Below, in pieces: positions 14,854-24,217 of a stretch of 64,000 nt of DNA; position 1 is the first letter of the stretch, and every line of letters begins with the position of its first letter. The stretch comes from Bacteroides thetaiotaomicron VPI-5482 (GTDB lineage Bacteria > Bacteroidota > Bacteroidia > Bacteroidales > Bacteroidaceae). The stretch covers positions 1,798,001-1,862,000 of the forward strand of contig NC_004663.1 of the NCBI RefSeq assembly GCF_000011065.1. Direction: 5' to 3'. The position numbers and the translations under genes were made by a program. Below the pieces are notes generated by a model that was not told where the DNA came from, did no database searches, and saw nothing but the letters and a program-made list of their open reading frames with translations.

Positions 14854-15879
14854 ATGAGCATCAAAGAACAATACTGGAAATATTCCCTCATCGTCATCAT
14901 ACTATTTATGGGAATCATCATCTTCCGTCAGATCACTCCTTTTTTGGGAGGATTGCTGGGAGCACTCACTATTTATATTTTGGTACGCACACAAATGACG
15001 CACCTGACAGAAAAGTGGAAACTGAAACGCAGTGTTGCCGCATTGCTGATTACGGCAGAGACGGTTATGGTATTTTTGGTTCCGCTTGGACTGACAATCT
15101 GGCTACTGGTAAACCAACTTCAGGACATCAATCTGGACCCGCAAACATTCATTGCCCCGATGCAGCAGGTGGCAGAGTTTATCAAAGAAAAAACGGGTTA
15201 TGATGTGCTGGGAAAAGATACCTTGTCATTCATTGTCTCCATCCTACCCCGCATCGGACAAATAATAATGGAAAGCATCAGCAGCCTTGCCATCAATCTG
15301 TTTGTCATGGTATTCGTACTATACTTTATGCTGATAGGAGGAAAAAAGATGGAAGCTTATGTGAATGACATTCTCCCGTTCAATGAAGCGAATACACAGG
15401 AAGTAATTCACGAAATCAATATGATTGTACGTTCCAATGCCATCGGCATACCTCTGTTAGCCATTATTCAAGGAGGGGTCGCCATGATAGGGTATCTTAT
15501 CTTCGGAGCACCCAATGTCCTGGTATTGGGATTCCTGACCTGCTTCGCCACCATCATTCCAATGGTAGGAACTGCCTTGATATGGTTTCCCGTAGCTGCC
15601 TATCTTGCCGTAACCGGAGACTGGTTCAACGCTATCGGACTCGCCGCATACGGTGGAATAGTCATATCTCAGTCGGATAACCTGATCCGATTCATCCTGC
15701 AGAAGAAAATGGCGGATACCCATCCGCTGATTACGATATTCGGAGTCGTTATCGGTTTGCCGTTGTTCGGATTTATGGGAGTCATCTTCGGTCCGTTGCT
15801 GCTTTCATTATTCTTTCTATTCGTCGACATGTTCAAGAAAGAATATCTGGATTTACGAAATAACCTTCCTGCGAGATGA
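14854..15879 (+). CDS. AI-2E/PerM family membrane transporter
   Basis: A 341-residue protein with the AI-2E transporter family pattern. There are TM segments at about 14-30 and 32-50, another at 65-85, a soluble helical domain (about 90-140), and then a C-terminal bundle of five TMs including GIPLLAIIQGGVAMIGYLIF and ITIFGVVIGLPLFGFMGVIF. Despite the name, members act as autoinducer exporters or Na+(Li+)/H+ antiporters, or are uncharacterised, so the substrate stays open. It follows the kinase gene in the same direction after an 86-base gap and may have its own promoter. Confidence 0.85.
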   Translation: MSIKEQYWKYSLIVIILFMGIIIFRQITPFLGGLLGALTIYILVRTQMTHLTEKWKLKRSVAALLITAETVMVFLVPLGLTIWLLVNQLQDINLDPQTFIAPMQQVAEFIKEKTGYDVLGKDTLSFIVSILPRIGQIIMESISSLAINLFVMVFVLYFMLIGGKKMEAYVNDILPFNEANTQEVIHEINMIVRSNAIGIPLLAIIQGGVAMIGYLIFGAPNVLVLGFLTCFATIIPMVGTALIWFPVAAYLAVTGDWFNAIGLAAYGGIVISQSDNLIRFILQKKMADTHPLITIFGVVIGLPLFGFMGVIFGPLLLSLFFLFVDMFKKEYLDLRNNLPAR

Positions 15880-15935
15880 CGGAGCTACCAAAAAAATACG
15901 TACTTTTGCAGTCGTAAAAACGACACTTATATCCA

Positions 15936-17108
15936 ATGGAAGCATTTACATTCAATACTGTCGAACTGATTCTTTTATCGGCGGCAGGTATTCTTTTTAT
16001 CATTCAGCTCATTTATTATTTCGGCTTGTACAATCGGATACATGCCCACAATAAGGCTGTACGCAAAGAAGCAGTGCACTTCACACAAGAGATGCCTCCG
16101 CTTTCCGTGATTCTTTGTGCACGCAACGAAGCTGATAACCTACGTAAAATCTTACCTGCCATTCTCGAACAAGACTATCCGCAGTTCGAAGTGATTGTTA
16201 TCAACGATGCTTCTACGGATGAGACAGAGGATGTACTGGGATTTATGGAAGAGAAATATCCTCACCTCTACCACAGCTTCACTCCCGACAGCGCACGCTA
16301 CATCAGTCATAAGAAACTTGCCCTGACATTGGGCATCAAGGCCAGCAAACACGACTGGCTGGTATTTACAGAAACAAACTGTATGCCTGCAAGCAAAGAC
16401 TGGCTCAGACTAATGGCACGTAACTTCACTTCACAGACTCAGATAGTACTGGGATACAGCGGTTACGACCGGACCAAAGGATGGCTGCACAAACGGGTAG
16501 CCTTTGACACGTTATTCCAGTCTCTGCGTTATTTATGCTTTGCACTGGCAGGAAAGCCATACATGGGCATCGGCCGCAATATGGCTTACCGGAAAGAATT
16601 ATTCTTCCAGAGAAAAGGCTATTCCACTTATCTGAACCTGCAACGCGGGGAAGATGATTTATTCATCAACCAGATAGCCACCCCATCCAACACACGTGTA
16701 GAAACGGATATCAATGCAACTATGCGGATACAACCGGTATACAGCTACAAAGAATGGAAAGAAGAAAAGATAAGCTATATGGCAACCGCACGCTTTTATC
16801 ACGGTGTACAGCGCTATTTGTTAGGATTCGAGACTTTCTCCCATCTGCTGTTTTACGCTGCCTGCATCGCGGGTCTTGTATTCGGCATCCTCAACAACCA
16901 TTGGCTGGCTGCCGGAATTGCATTACTGATCTGGCTGTTCCGCTATACCGTACAGGCAATCATCATTAATCGGACAGCCAAAGAAATGGGCGGAGACAGG
17001 AAATATTATTTCTCCCTGCCGGTTTTCGATATCCTCCAGCCCATCCAGTCGCTCAAATTCAAACTTTACCGCTCCTTACGCAGGAAAGGAGACTTTATGA
17101 GAAGATAG
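15936..17108 (+). CDS. Family 2 glycosyltransferase, membrane-anchored
   Basis: A 390-residue protein with an N-terminal TM (about 11-32) and a GT-A domain: PPLSVILCARNEADNLRKIL, the nucleotide-binding VIVINDASTDETED, and a later QRGEDDLFINQ acceptor motif. Two or three C-terminal TMs follow (FSHLLFYAACIAGLVFGIL and onward). This is the processive or lipid-linked GT2 layout found in cell-envelope polysaccharide or glycolipid synthesis. The sugar donor cannot be told. A TACTTTTG -7-like box at 15901-15908 lies just upstream, so it is probably transcribed separately. Confidence 0.87.
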   Translation: MEAFTFNTVELILLSAAGILFIIQLIYYFGLYNRIHAHNKAVRKEAVHFTQEMPPLSVILCARNEADNLRKILPAILEQDYPQFEVIVINDASTDETEDVLGFMEEKYPHLYHSFTPDSARYISHKKLALTLGIKASKHDWLVFTETNCMPASKDWLRLMARNFTSQTQIVLGYSGYDRTKGWLHKRVAFDTLFQSLRYLCFALAGKPYMGIGRNMAYRKELFFQRKGYSTYLNLQRGEDDLFINQIATPSNTRVETDINATMRIQPVYSYKEWKEEKISYMATARFYHGVQRYLLGFETFSHLLFYAACIAGLVFGILNNHWLAAGIALLIWLFRYTVQAIIINRTAKEMGGDRKYYFSLPVFDILQPIQSLKFKLYRSLRRKGDFMRR

Positions 17109-17119
17109 GCAACTGCTGA

Positions 17120-17575
17120 TTACATGTGCCGCTGCATATAAATCGCATCCGAACCATCATGATAATAGTTTGGCTTTACTCCCACGGGAATAAAGCCATT
17201 TTTCATATATAGCTTGATGGCAGGCGTATTCGACTCTTTTACTTCGAGCGTAATCTTTACCGCCCTACAGTCAAGAGCTGTCTCAATCGTCCGCTCCATG
17301 AGCAACTGTCCCAGCTTCCTTCCTCTGCAGTCCGGATGGACGGCTATCGAATATATTCGCAGATAACGAGTTCCCGCATGAAACAATAATGAGACATAGG
17401 CGATTATCCGCTCCTGTTCCACCACCACATAAAAGGTGCCCTTTGAACGGCAGATCAGATAAACAAACTGTTCTCTCGAAAAACTATCTTCCTGAAAACA
17501 TTCCTGCTCTATCTCCAGAATGGCAGGAATGTCTCCCGCTTTTGCCTGACGGAGGTGTATCGTTGGTTCCATCAT
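17120..17575 (-). CDS. rimI: RimI-like ribosomal-protein/N-alpha acetyltransferase
   Basis: A 151-residue GNAT protein. The acetyl-CoA loop is VHPDCRGRKLGQLLMERTIE (about residues 78-97), and the C-terminal strand EVKESNTPAIKLYMKNGF is typical of RimI-type enzymes. It starts at the ATG at 17573-17575, whose first base is the last base of the upstream stop codon (TAATG), so it is translationally coupled to the RimK-like gene. Pairing a post-translational acetylase with a peptide-ligating ATP-grasp suggests a shared protein-modification role. That is inference. Confidence 0.82.
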   Translation of the reverse strand: MMEPTIHLRQAKAGDIPAILEIEQECFQEDSFSREQFVYLICRSKGTFYVVVEQERIIAYVSLLFHAGTRYLRIYSIAVHPDCRGRKLGQLLMERTIETALDCRAVKITLEVKESNTPAIKLYMKNGFIPVGVKPNYYHDGSDAIYMQRHM

Positions 17576-19041
17576 TAATAATGTTTCATTTCCAGCGCCT
17601 GCTCAAAGTGATTCAACAGACGGTAATACATTTCGTCACCGATAATCGCATCTTCCAGTTCATGGTCGATACTCGGATTATCGTTGATTTCAATCACGTA
17701 AGCCTTATCATCGACCATCTTCAAATCCACTCCATACAAGCCTTTTCCAATGAGATTGGCAGCCTTTATCGCCGTATCCAGTACCACACGCGGCACCTGA
17801 TAGATAGGAATCGTATCCACCAGTCCGCAGCGGCTCCTGCCCGAATCATAATGGCAGTAAATCTGCCAATGACCTTTTGCCATATAATACTTGCAGGCAT
17901 ACAAAGGTACTCCGTTCAGCAGACCGACACGCCAGTCAAACTCCGTAGGCGTAAATGCCTGCGCCAACAAGATAGCCGACTTCTCGAAAAGAAGTTCAAG
18001 ACTTGTTTTCAGTTCTTCTTCATTGGACACCTTTTTCATGCCAATGGAATAGGAACCGTCCGGTATCTTCAAGATAAAAGGAGCACCAACCTGCTCACTG
18101 ATCTGTTCGAACGAGTTCTCATTGGACTGAAAAATCAACGTAGACTTCGGTGCCGGAATCCTTTCTTTCTCAAAAAGTTCTTTCAGATAAACCTTATTGG
18201 TACACCGAATGATAGACAACGGATCATCAATGACGACCATCCCATTCTGGGCGGCCAACTGTGACAAATGGAATGTATAATGATTCAGCGATGTCGTTGT
18301 CCGGATAAACAGCGCATCAAATTCCAACAGACGCATGGCATCATCCTCTGTAATCATTTCGACGTGGATATTCATCTTCTTGGCCACCTCGGAGAGTTTA
18401 TGCAAAGCGCCTTTGTTGCTGGGCGGAAATTTCTCTTTCGGATCGATCAGTACCGCCAAGCTATATCTCGGAGCTTTTGCCGACTTAGGCGCACGCCATA
18501 TTTTCTTATTAAAGTTATCCAGCGTATTGGCAAAGAAGTCCTGTTCCTCATCATCCAACCGGTTCAAAGGCAAGAACTGAATACTTTCAATCTGATTCTT
18601 CGGATGAGTGTTCAGAGCGACTCTCAACAAAGGGCAGGGATAGTTCTCGAAAATGAAGCGGGCCACTCTTTCCAGCCCTTTCTCACGGCATTTCCCGAAA
18701 TAGATATTCAGATACCAGATATCACTTTTGATCCCGTTCTTCTGAATCCATTGATAACACAACGCCTGCAGACTTCGGTCCATGCGGATTCCTGTCCCCG
18801 TCTCCAGTTTGTTGATGATGTCAACATCGGGAATCACCCGTTGTCCTCTCGTCTGGGCAAGCAACGAACAGTAATACCCTTCGGAGTTATAGCTGTAATC
18901 ATTGCTAAGATTAATAACTAACTTCCGGTCTTTTTCAACCGGCTTGTTCTTCAGATAGTCGGAAACAGTCAGGATACTTTTCGTCTCACAATACGGCTTC
19001 CAGTCATCCGGATTATCCAACAGAATTAACACATTATTCAT
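17575..19041 (-). CDS. RimK-family ATP-grasp ligase with N-terminal RLAN-type domain
   Basis: A 488-residue protein. The N-terminal 190 residues (NVLILLDNPDDWKPYCETKS) match the RimK-like ATP-grasp N-terminal region. The C-terminal half (about 200-488) is a RimK-type ATP-grasp with FILKIPDGSYSIGMKK (ATP-binding), a central DWRVGLLNG, and the Mg-binding KMVDDKAYVIEINDNPSID. RimK-group enzymes ligate amino acids, such as glutamate, to a carboxyl terminus of a protein or small molecule. Here the substrate is unknown. A TATATTTG -7-like box lies about 50-60 bases upstream on the minus strand. Confidence 0.85.
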   Translation of the reverse strand: MNNVLILLDNPDDWKPYCETKSILTVSDYLKNKPVEKDRKLVINLSNDYSYNSEGYYCSLLAQTRGQRVIPDVDIINKLETGTGIRMDRSLQALCYQWIQKNGIKSDIWYLNIYFGKCREKGLERVARFIFENYPCPLLRVALNTHPKNQIESIQFLPLNRLDDEEQDFFANTLDNFNKKIWRAPKSAKAPRYSLAVLIDPKEKFPPSNKGALHKLSEVAKKMNIHVEMITEDDAMRLLEFDALFIRTTTSLNHYTFHLSQLAAQNGMVVIDDPLSIIRCTNKVYLKELFEKERIPAPKSTLIFQSNENSFEQISEQVGAPFILKIPDGSYSIGMKKVSNEEELKTSLELLFEKSAILLAQAFTPTEFDWRVGLLNGVPLYACKYYMAKGHWQIYCHYDSGRSRCGLVDTIPIYQVPRVVLDTAIKAANLIGKGLYGVDLKMVDDKAYVIEINDNPSIDHELEDAIIGDEMYYRLLNHFEQALEMKHY

Positions 19042-19171
19042 AATGGTTAAAAATTAAACCTACAAGAGGATATTAAGTAAATCGGGCGCAAATATAGACA
19101 TATTATTCACTCTACATCACGCTACGGTCTAAATTATTTTTGCAGCAAAAAAAGAAAAGAAAAAGAGAAGA

Positions 19172-20416
19172 TTACTCGTACCGCATGGAGCTTGCAGGAT
19201 TGATCTTCGTTATCAAGTAAGAAGGTCCGATCAGCATCAGAACCGATGCCAGCAACGTACCTGCATTGATCAAAAGGAAGAACCAGACATTGAAAGAAAC
19301 CGATACCGTATCAACATAATAATTCTCCGGATCGAGCTTAAATATTCCGAATTGGGACTGGATAAAACAGAATGCCAGTCCAATCGCATTGCCCCAAAGC
19401 ATCCCCTTGCCGATGAGAAAGACGGCAAACCAAAGGAAAGTCTTGCGAATCGTAAAATTATCGGCTCCCAGCGCTTTCAGTATTCCGATCATATTGGTGC
19501 GTTCTATGATAATAATCAGCAAACCGGAAATCATGGTAAAGCCGGCAACTCCTATCATCAGGAAAAGGATTACCCATACATTCAGATCAAGCAGATTGAG
19601 CCATTCAAATATCTGGGGATTCAGTTGCTCTATATTGCGTACATAATACACGCCTCCAAACTTATCACGCTGGCTATCCGTATCAACGGCTATCTCGTAA
19701 GTGATATCTTCCAGTTTATCATAGTCGCGCACCTGCAGCTCCACTCCGCTCACCTGCTCCGGTTCCCAGCCATTCAGACGGTTCACCAAATAAAGGTCAG
19801 TCAGCAGAAACAGATTATCATACTCCGAGAAATTGGTCTGATAAATGCCTGCAATCGTCAAGCGCCGGGCACGGATATTATCCTGAATATAATAGGTATA
19901 TATCTTATCTCCCAGCTTCAGCTTCATTTTGGTAGCCAGCGCCTTGGAGATAAGTACCTGATTACTCGAAGCCGAATCGCTGAACGCAGGAATCTCCCCT
20001 TCCACCAGATACTCCTGCATAAAACTCGGATCAAACTCCGGTCCGACACCTTTCAGTACCATTCCCTGAAAAGCATCATCCGTTTTTATCATCCCCGGCT
20101 TGGTAGAATAACGTTGCACATGGCTTACTTGGGGATAACCGGAAAGAGCAGTCATCATACTGTCCCCCACCGCTATCGGATGAGTCTCATAAGAATTGAC
20201 CGCATCCAGATTCGCTATCTGAATGTGCGACCCGAACCCGATGACTTTATTCCTTACCTCACTTTTAAACCCTATGACTACCGCCACCGCAATAATCATA
20301 ACAGCCAACCCTATGGCAATACCAGCCATAGCAATGAGGACCGCAGGACGTGAAACCTGTTTTCCACCATCGCTCTCGCGATAAATACGACGGGCTATAA
20401 AAAGAGATAACGACAA
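19172..20416 (-). CDS. LolC/LolE-like FtsX-family permease
   Basis: A 414-residue inner-membrane protein: N-terminal cytoplasmic SLFIARRIYRES, TM1 (about 25-48, AVLIAMAGIAIGLAVMIIAV), a large periplasmic MacB_PCD-like domain (50-270), and three C-terminal TMs, with the coupling motif MIGILKALGADNFTIRKTF. This is the four-TM layout of lipoprotein-releasing LolC/E. No ATPase gene is adjacent, as is common for Bacteroidetes Lol permeases. It lies downstream of the aminotransferase gene in the same direction, separated by the repeat at 20423-20594. Confidence 0.85.
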   Translation of the reverse strand: MSLSLFIARRIYRESDGGKQVSRPAVLIAMAGIAIGLAVMIIAVAVVIGFKSEVRNKVIGFGSHIQIANLDAVNSYETHPIAVGDSMMTALSGYPQVSHVQRYSTKPGMIKTDDAFQGMVLKGVGPEFDPSFMQEYLVEGEIPAFSDSASSNQVLISKALATKMKLKLGDKIYTYYIQDNIRARRLTIAGIYQTNFSEYDNLFLLTDLYLVNRLNGWEPEQVSGVELQVRDYDKLEDITYEIAVDTDSQRDKFGGVYYVRNIEQLNPQIFEWLNLLDLNVWVILFLMIGVAGFTMISGLLIIIIERTNMIGILKALGADNFTIRKTFLWFAVFLIGKGMLWGNAIGLAFCFIQSQFGIFKLDPENYYVDTVSVSFNVWFFLLINAGTLLASVLMLIGPSYLITKINPASSMRYE

Positions 20417-20422
20417 TTCTTT

Positions 20423-20594
20423 TAAGTATTAAGTAATAGGTATTAAGTATTAGCCGTAGCTTATTTAGAGATTAAGTATTAAGTGTTATATTAAGTATTA
20501 AGTCATTACCTTATGATATATTATCAATCTTATAATATCTCATACGCCAACCAGCGTCTACGGTTAATACTTAATACCTATTACTTAATACTTA
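20423..20594. repeat. TAAGTATTA-word inverted repeat, 37-bp arms
   Basis: The arms at 20423-20459 and 20558-20594 are reverse complements with one mismatch and consist mostly of the words TAAGTATTA and TAATAGGTATTAAG. Further copies of the word lie in the interior (20474-20505). It fills the gap between the stop of the aminotransferase gene (20599) and the ATG of the lolE-like gene (20416). The same words recur at 40730-40758 and 48678-48810. Confidence 0.8.
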
Positions 20595-20598
20595 TTTC

Positions 20599-21798
20599 CT
20601 ATTCCGTTCTTCCCGGATACACCTCCAACGCCTTTTGCAGGATGAAAAGCGCACGGGTCAAATCTTCTTTCTTCAATACGTAGGCGATACGCACTTCATT
20701 GATGCCGGAGCCCGGAGTAGTATAGAAACCGGAAGCCGGTGCCATAAATACGGTCTGGCCTTCGTATTCAAAGTCAGAAAGACACCATGCACAGAACTTG
20801 TCCGAGTCGTCTACGGGGAGTTTGGCTACGGTATAGAAAGCCCCCATCGGAATCGGAGAATAAACGCCCGGAATACGGTTCAATCCATCAATTAAGCATT
20901 TACGCCGTTCTACGTATTCATCATACGTCTCACGCGAATATTCCTCCGGAGCATCCAAAGAAGCCTCGGCGGCAATCTGTCCGATCAAAGGAGGACTCAG
21001 ACGAGCCTGACAGAATTTCATAACAGCGTCACGTATCTCTTTGTTCTTGGTAATCAATGCACCGATACGGATTCCGCACTCCGAATAACGCTTGGAAACT
21101 GAATCGATCAGCACTACATTATTCTCGATACCTTCCAGATGACAGGCAGAGATATAAGGAGAGCCGGTATAAATAAATTCACGATATACTTCGTCAGAGA
21201 AGAGGAAGAGGTCGTACTTCTTCACCAGGTCACGGATCTGATTCATTTCCCGACGTGTATACAGATAACCGGTCGGGTTGTTCGGATTACAAATCAGGAT
21301 AGCCTTGGTACGTTCATTGATCAGTTCTTCGAATTTCTCTACTTTCGGCAGGGAGAAACCTTCTTCAATGGTCGTTGCAATCGTACGGATCTTTGCTCCG
21401 GCAGAGATGGCAAATGCCATGTAGTTGGCGTATGCAGGTTCCGGAACAATGATTTCATCTCCCGGATTCAGGCAGGAAAGGAAGGAAAAAAGTACCGCTT
21501 CCGACCCCCCCGATGTAATGATTATATCGTCAGCCGTCAGGTTGATGTTGAACTTTGCATAATATCCCACAAGTTTCTCGCGATAGCTTCTGTTTCCGGC
21601 ACTGGGGCTATATTCCAGCACTTTACGGTCGATGTTGCGTATCGCGTCAATCGCGGCCTGAGGAGTGGGCAGGTCAGGCTGTCCGATATTCAGGTGAAAC
21701 ACATGGACTCCCCGTTGCTTGGCAGCGTCTGCCAAAGGAGCCAGTTTTCTGATAGGAGATGCAGGCATCTCGTTTCCGCGAATGGATATGGTTGGCAT
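20599..21798 (-). CDS. PLP-dependent aminotransferase, class I/II (AspC-like)
   Basis: A 399-residue fold-type I aminotransferase. It has the substrate/PLP motif NIGQPDLPTPQAAIDAIRN, YSPSAGNRSYRE, the PLP Asn and Asp in LICNPNNPTGYLY and FLFSDEVYREF, and the Schiff-base Lys in LIDSVSKRYSECGIRIG (about residue 235). Length and motifs fit aspartate/aromatic aminotransferases of the alpha-clade. The exact amino-acid specificity cannot be set. A TACATTTG box (21857-21850, minus strand) lies about 50 bases upstream of the ATG. Confidence 0.9.
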   Translation of the reverse strand: MPTISIRGNEMPASPIRKLAPLADAAKQRGVHVFHLNIGQPDLPTPQAAIDAIRNIDRKVLEYSPSAGNRSYREKLVGYYAKFNINLTADDIIITSGGSEAVLFSFLSCLNPGDEIIVPEPAYANYMAFAISAGAKIRTIATTIEEGFSLPKVEKFEELINERTKAILICNPNNPTGYLYTRREMNQIRDLVKKYDLFLFSDEVYREFIYTGSPYISACHLEGIENNVVLIDSVSKRYSECGIRIGALITKNKEIRDAVMKFCQARLSPPLIGQIAAEASLDAPEEYSRETYDEYVERRKCLIDGLNRIPGVYSPIPMGAFYTVAKLPVDDSDKFCAWCLSDFEYEGQTVFMAPASGFYTTPGSGINEVRIAYVLKKEDLTRALFILQKALEVYPGRTE

Positions 21799-21978
21799 AA
21801 TTTTAACTACAAATTACTAATTACTATTTACTTTTTTAATTTGGAACTGCAAATGTACGCAATAATTTGAATACAGAGACATAAAAACTTTAAAATCCTT
21901 ATCAAGGGTAAAAACGTAGTGGAAAAATGAAAAGAAAGCTATACATTTGTAATACGGAAAACTTAAAACAATATCATA

Positions 21979-23214
21979 ATGACCATACACCTTATCTCAT
22001 TTGCTTCAATACTTCACAAACAAGCCTCGCTGCGCAATTCGCACGAAGCAATTCTGAGTGAACTTGAAAAATATTACACTGTCAAACTCATCGATTATCA
22101 AGATATGGATAAGTTGGGCAGTGATGATTTCAAAATCATTTTTATCGCTACCGGAGGTGTGGAAAGACTGGTCATCCAGCACTTCGAACGTCTTCCCCGC
22201 CCCGCCATTTTATTGGCCGATGGCATGCAGAACTCACTTGCTGCGGCATTGGAAATATCTACATGGCTCCGTGGAAGGGGAATGAAGAGTGAAATTCTTC
22301 ATGGAGAATTACCGTCTATTATTCAACGTGTACATATACTATATAATAATTTCCGCGCGCAGCGTTCTTTGTTCGGCAAGCGTATCGGAGTCATCGGTAC
22401 TCCTTCTTCGTGGCTGGTTGCCAGCAATGTGGATTATCTTCTGGCAAAACGCCGTTGGGGAATCGAATATATAGATATTCCGCTGGAAAGGGTTTATGAA
22501 CATTTTAAACAAATCACAGATGATCAGGTAGGCGCGTCCTGCGCCGCCGTTGCTTCGCAGGCGCTTGCCTGCCGCGAGGGAACTCCCGAGGATTTAATCA
22601 AAGCGATGCGATTATACAGGGCCATCAAGAGAATTTGCGAAGAAGAGAAGCTGGAAGCGCTGACATTAAGCTGCTTCAAACTGATCGATCAAATTGATAC
22701 GACCGGCTGTCTGGCATTGTCATTGCTGAATGATGACGGTATCATGGCAGGCTGTGAGGGAGATCTCCAGTCTATCTTCACTCTTCTGGCAGTTAAGGCG
22801 CTGACAGGAAAAGAAGGATTCATGGCAAATCCATCCACCATCAATACGCGAACCAATGAATTAATACTGGCACATTGCACTATAGGACTCAAACAGACGG
22901 AAAGATATATTATCCGCAATCATTTTGAGACAGAGAAAGGTATCGCCATTCAAGGACTGCTGCCGACAGGTGACGTGACTATCGTAAAATGCGGAGGCGA
23001 ATGTCTGGATGAGTATTACCTGTCTACCGGAACTCTAACCGAGAATACGAATTATATCAATATGTGCCGCACGCAGGTGCGTATCCGCATGAATACTCCG
23101 GCGGATTATTTCCTGAAAAACCCGCTAGGCAATCATCATATTATGATTCATGGGAATTATGAAGAAGCTTTGAATGAGTTCCTGTTATCGAATGCCTGCA
23201 AAAGGACGGAATAG
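21979..23214 (+). CDS. L-fucose/arabinose isomerase-like protein
   Basis: A 411-residue cytoplasmic protein with the architecture of the fucose-isomerase-related family: an N-terminal Rossmann-like half (FASILHKQASLRNSHEAIL, IIFIATGGVERLV), a middle domain with GTPSSWLVASNVDY, and a C-terminal part with GCEGDLQSIFTLLAVKALTG and VKCGGECLDEYYL. CEGD and related acidic residues could hold a divalent metal, as in the sugar isomerases. Bacteroides carry this as an orphan, and its substrate is not known to me. A TACATTTG box at 21942-21949 lies 30 bases before the ATG. Confidence 0.7.
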   Translation: MTIHLISFASILHKQASLRNSHEAILSELEKYYTVKLIDYQDMDKLGSDDFKIIFIATGGVERLVIQHFERLPRPAILLADGMQNSLAAALEISTWLRGRGMKSEILHGELPSIIQRVHILYNNFRAQRSLFGKRIGVIGTPSSWLVASNVDYLLAKRRWGIEYIDIPLERVYEHFKQITDDQVGASCAAVASQALACREGTPEDLIKAMRLYRAIKRICEEEKLEALTLSCFKLIDQIDTTGCLALSLLNDDGIMAGCEGDLQSIFTLLAVKALTGKEGFMANPSTINTRTNELILAHCTIGLKQTERYIIRNHFETEKGIAIQGLLPTGDVTIVKCGGECLDEYYLSTGTLTENTNYINMCRTQVRIRMNTPADYFLKNPLGNHHIMIHGNYEEALNEFLLSNACKRTE

Positions 23215-23221
23215 GGGATCG

Positions 23222-23331
23222 AAACAGAGGCTCTGTTATAGATAAATGCAGGCTCTGTCAGCAGTTGACGGAGCCTGCATTTATTATAAACAGAAGCTCT
23301 GTTTTATTGTAACAGAGGCATATCTTTCCAC
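23222..23331. repeat. 22-bp array of CAGAGGCTCTGT-type dyads overlapping the PHP gene end
   Basis: The units 23222-23243, 23244-23265, 23266-23287, 23288-23309 and 23310-23331 keep a dyad near CAGAGGCTCTGT at positions 4-15. The last unit retains only CAGAGG. The stop of the PHP gene (23304-23306) lies inside unit 4 and its final codons lie in unit 5. Units 2 and 3 form a 13-bp perfect stem (23243-23255 with 23270-23282) that may terminate the isomerase-like gene. Confidence 0.8.
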
Positions 23332-24146
23332 TGTCCGCCGTGCCACTCCACTACTGTGTCAAAGCCGACTTTCTTCAAGGCTGCCAATGCTTCGGCACGA
23401 CTGTTATTAATCCGTTCCGGATAATGGGCATCACTATTCACCTGTACCCGAATACCCAATTCTTTCAATAAAGGGAAATAGCGTTCGTTCGGATAGAAAG
23501 TTCCCAAATCATGATAAGACTTAGTATTAATTTCAACGATATATCCATGACGGGCTATTTCTGCAAAATAATCGCGAACCAACGCATCATACCACGGTTC
23601 GTCCAATAATCCCGGACGATAGCAAGAGGCATTATAGTGCATCTTATCTGCATGACCAAGGATATCAAAACCTCCCAGCTCGACCATACGGAGCAGATTC
23701 TTATAATAAAGGTGGACAACGTAATCGAGATCACCTTCAAAATGCGCATCTATCAATTGACGGAATATATCGGCAGGGGTATCGATATCCACGACTTTGC
23801 CCTGCGGAGAATAGAGCATGTGCACAGAACCAATCCGATAATCGAGCGGCAATTCCTGAAAACGAGGGATAGCGGGATGGCTCTCTTCATTCAGATAGTC
23901 TATTTCGAGTCCGATGGCAAGCTCTATTTTATCGGCATATTTCTCCTTCAGACGAGCAAATTCGGAAAGGTAATCATCCATCCGGTCCCACTCCATCGTC
24001 CATGCTGTAGAAAATGGCAGAGGAGCGTGAGAAGAAATGCCATAAGAAGAAAAGCCTTCACTAATGGCAAAACGGATAAAATCTTCCATATTAGCTCGTC
24101 CGTCACAATATAAGCAGTGACTATGGTAATTGGTCAGGTTTGTCAT
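23304..24146 (-). CDS. PHP-domain phosphoesterase, histidinol-phosphatase (HisK) family
   Basis: A 280-residue PHP-fold metalloenzyme. The metal motifs are YHSHCLYCDGRANMEDFI at the N-terminus, SSHAPLPF, the Glu in GLEIDYL, GSVHML, LGHADKM near the middle, and NSDAHYPERINN near residue 240. Family members remove phosphate from histidinol phosphate. Outside a his operon the true substrate is uncertain. Its last codons are encoded within the 22-bp repeat array (23222-23331), so the C-terminus DMPLLQ was probably reshaped by that element. Confidence 0.85.
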   Translation of the reverse strand: MTNLTNYHSHCLYCDGRANMEDFIRFAISEGFSSYGISSHAPLPFSTAWTMEWDRMDDYLSEFARLKEKYADKIELAIGLEIDYLNEESHPAIPRFQELPLDYRIGSVHMLYSPQGKVVDIDTPADIFRQLIDAHFEGDLDYVVHLYYKNLLRMVELGGFDILGHADKMHYNASCYRPGLLDEPWYDALVRDYFAEIARHGYIVEINTKSYHDLGTFYPNERYFPLLKELGIRVQVNSDAHYPERINNSRAEALAALKKVGFDTVVEWHGGQWKDMPLLQ

Positions 24147-24217
24147 ATCGGTCTATGTTATTTCGGTTATTATCAGGTTGTTTCAGTTATTACAGTTTCT
24201 TTCCGTTCAGATTCATG

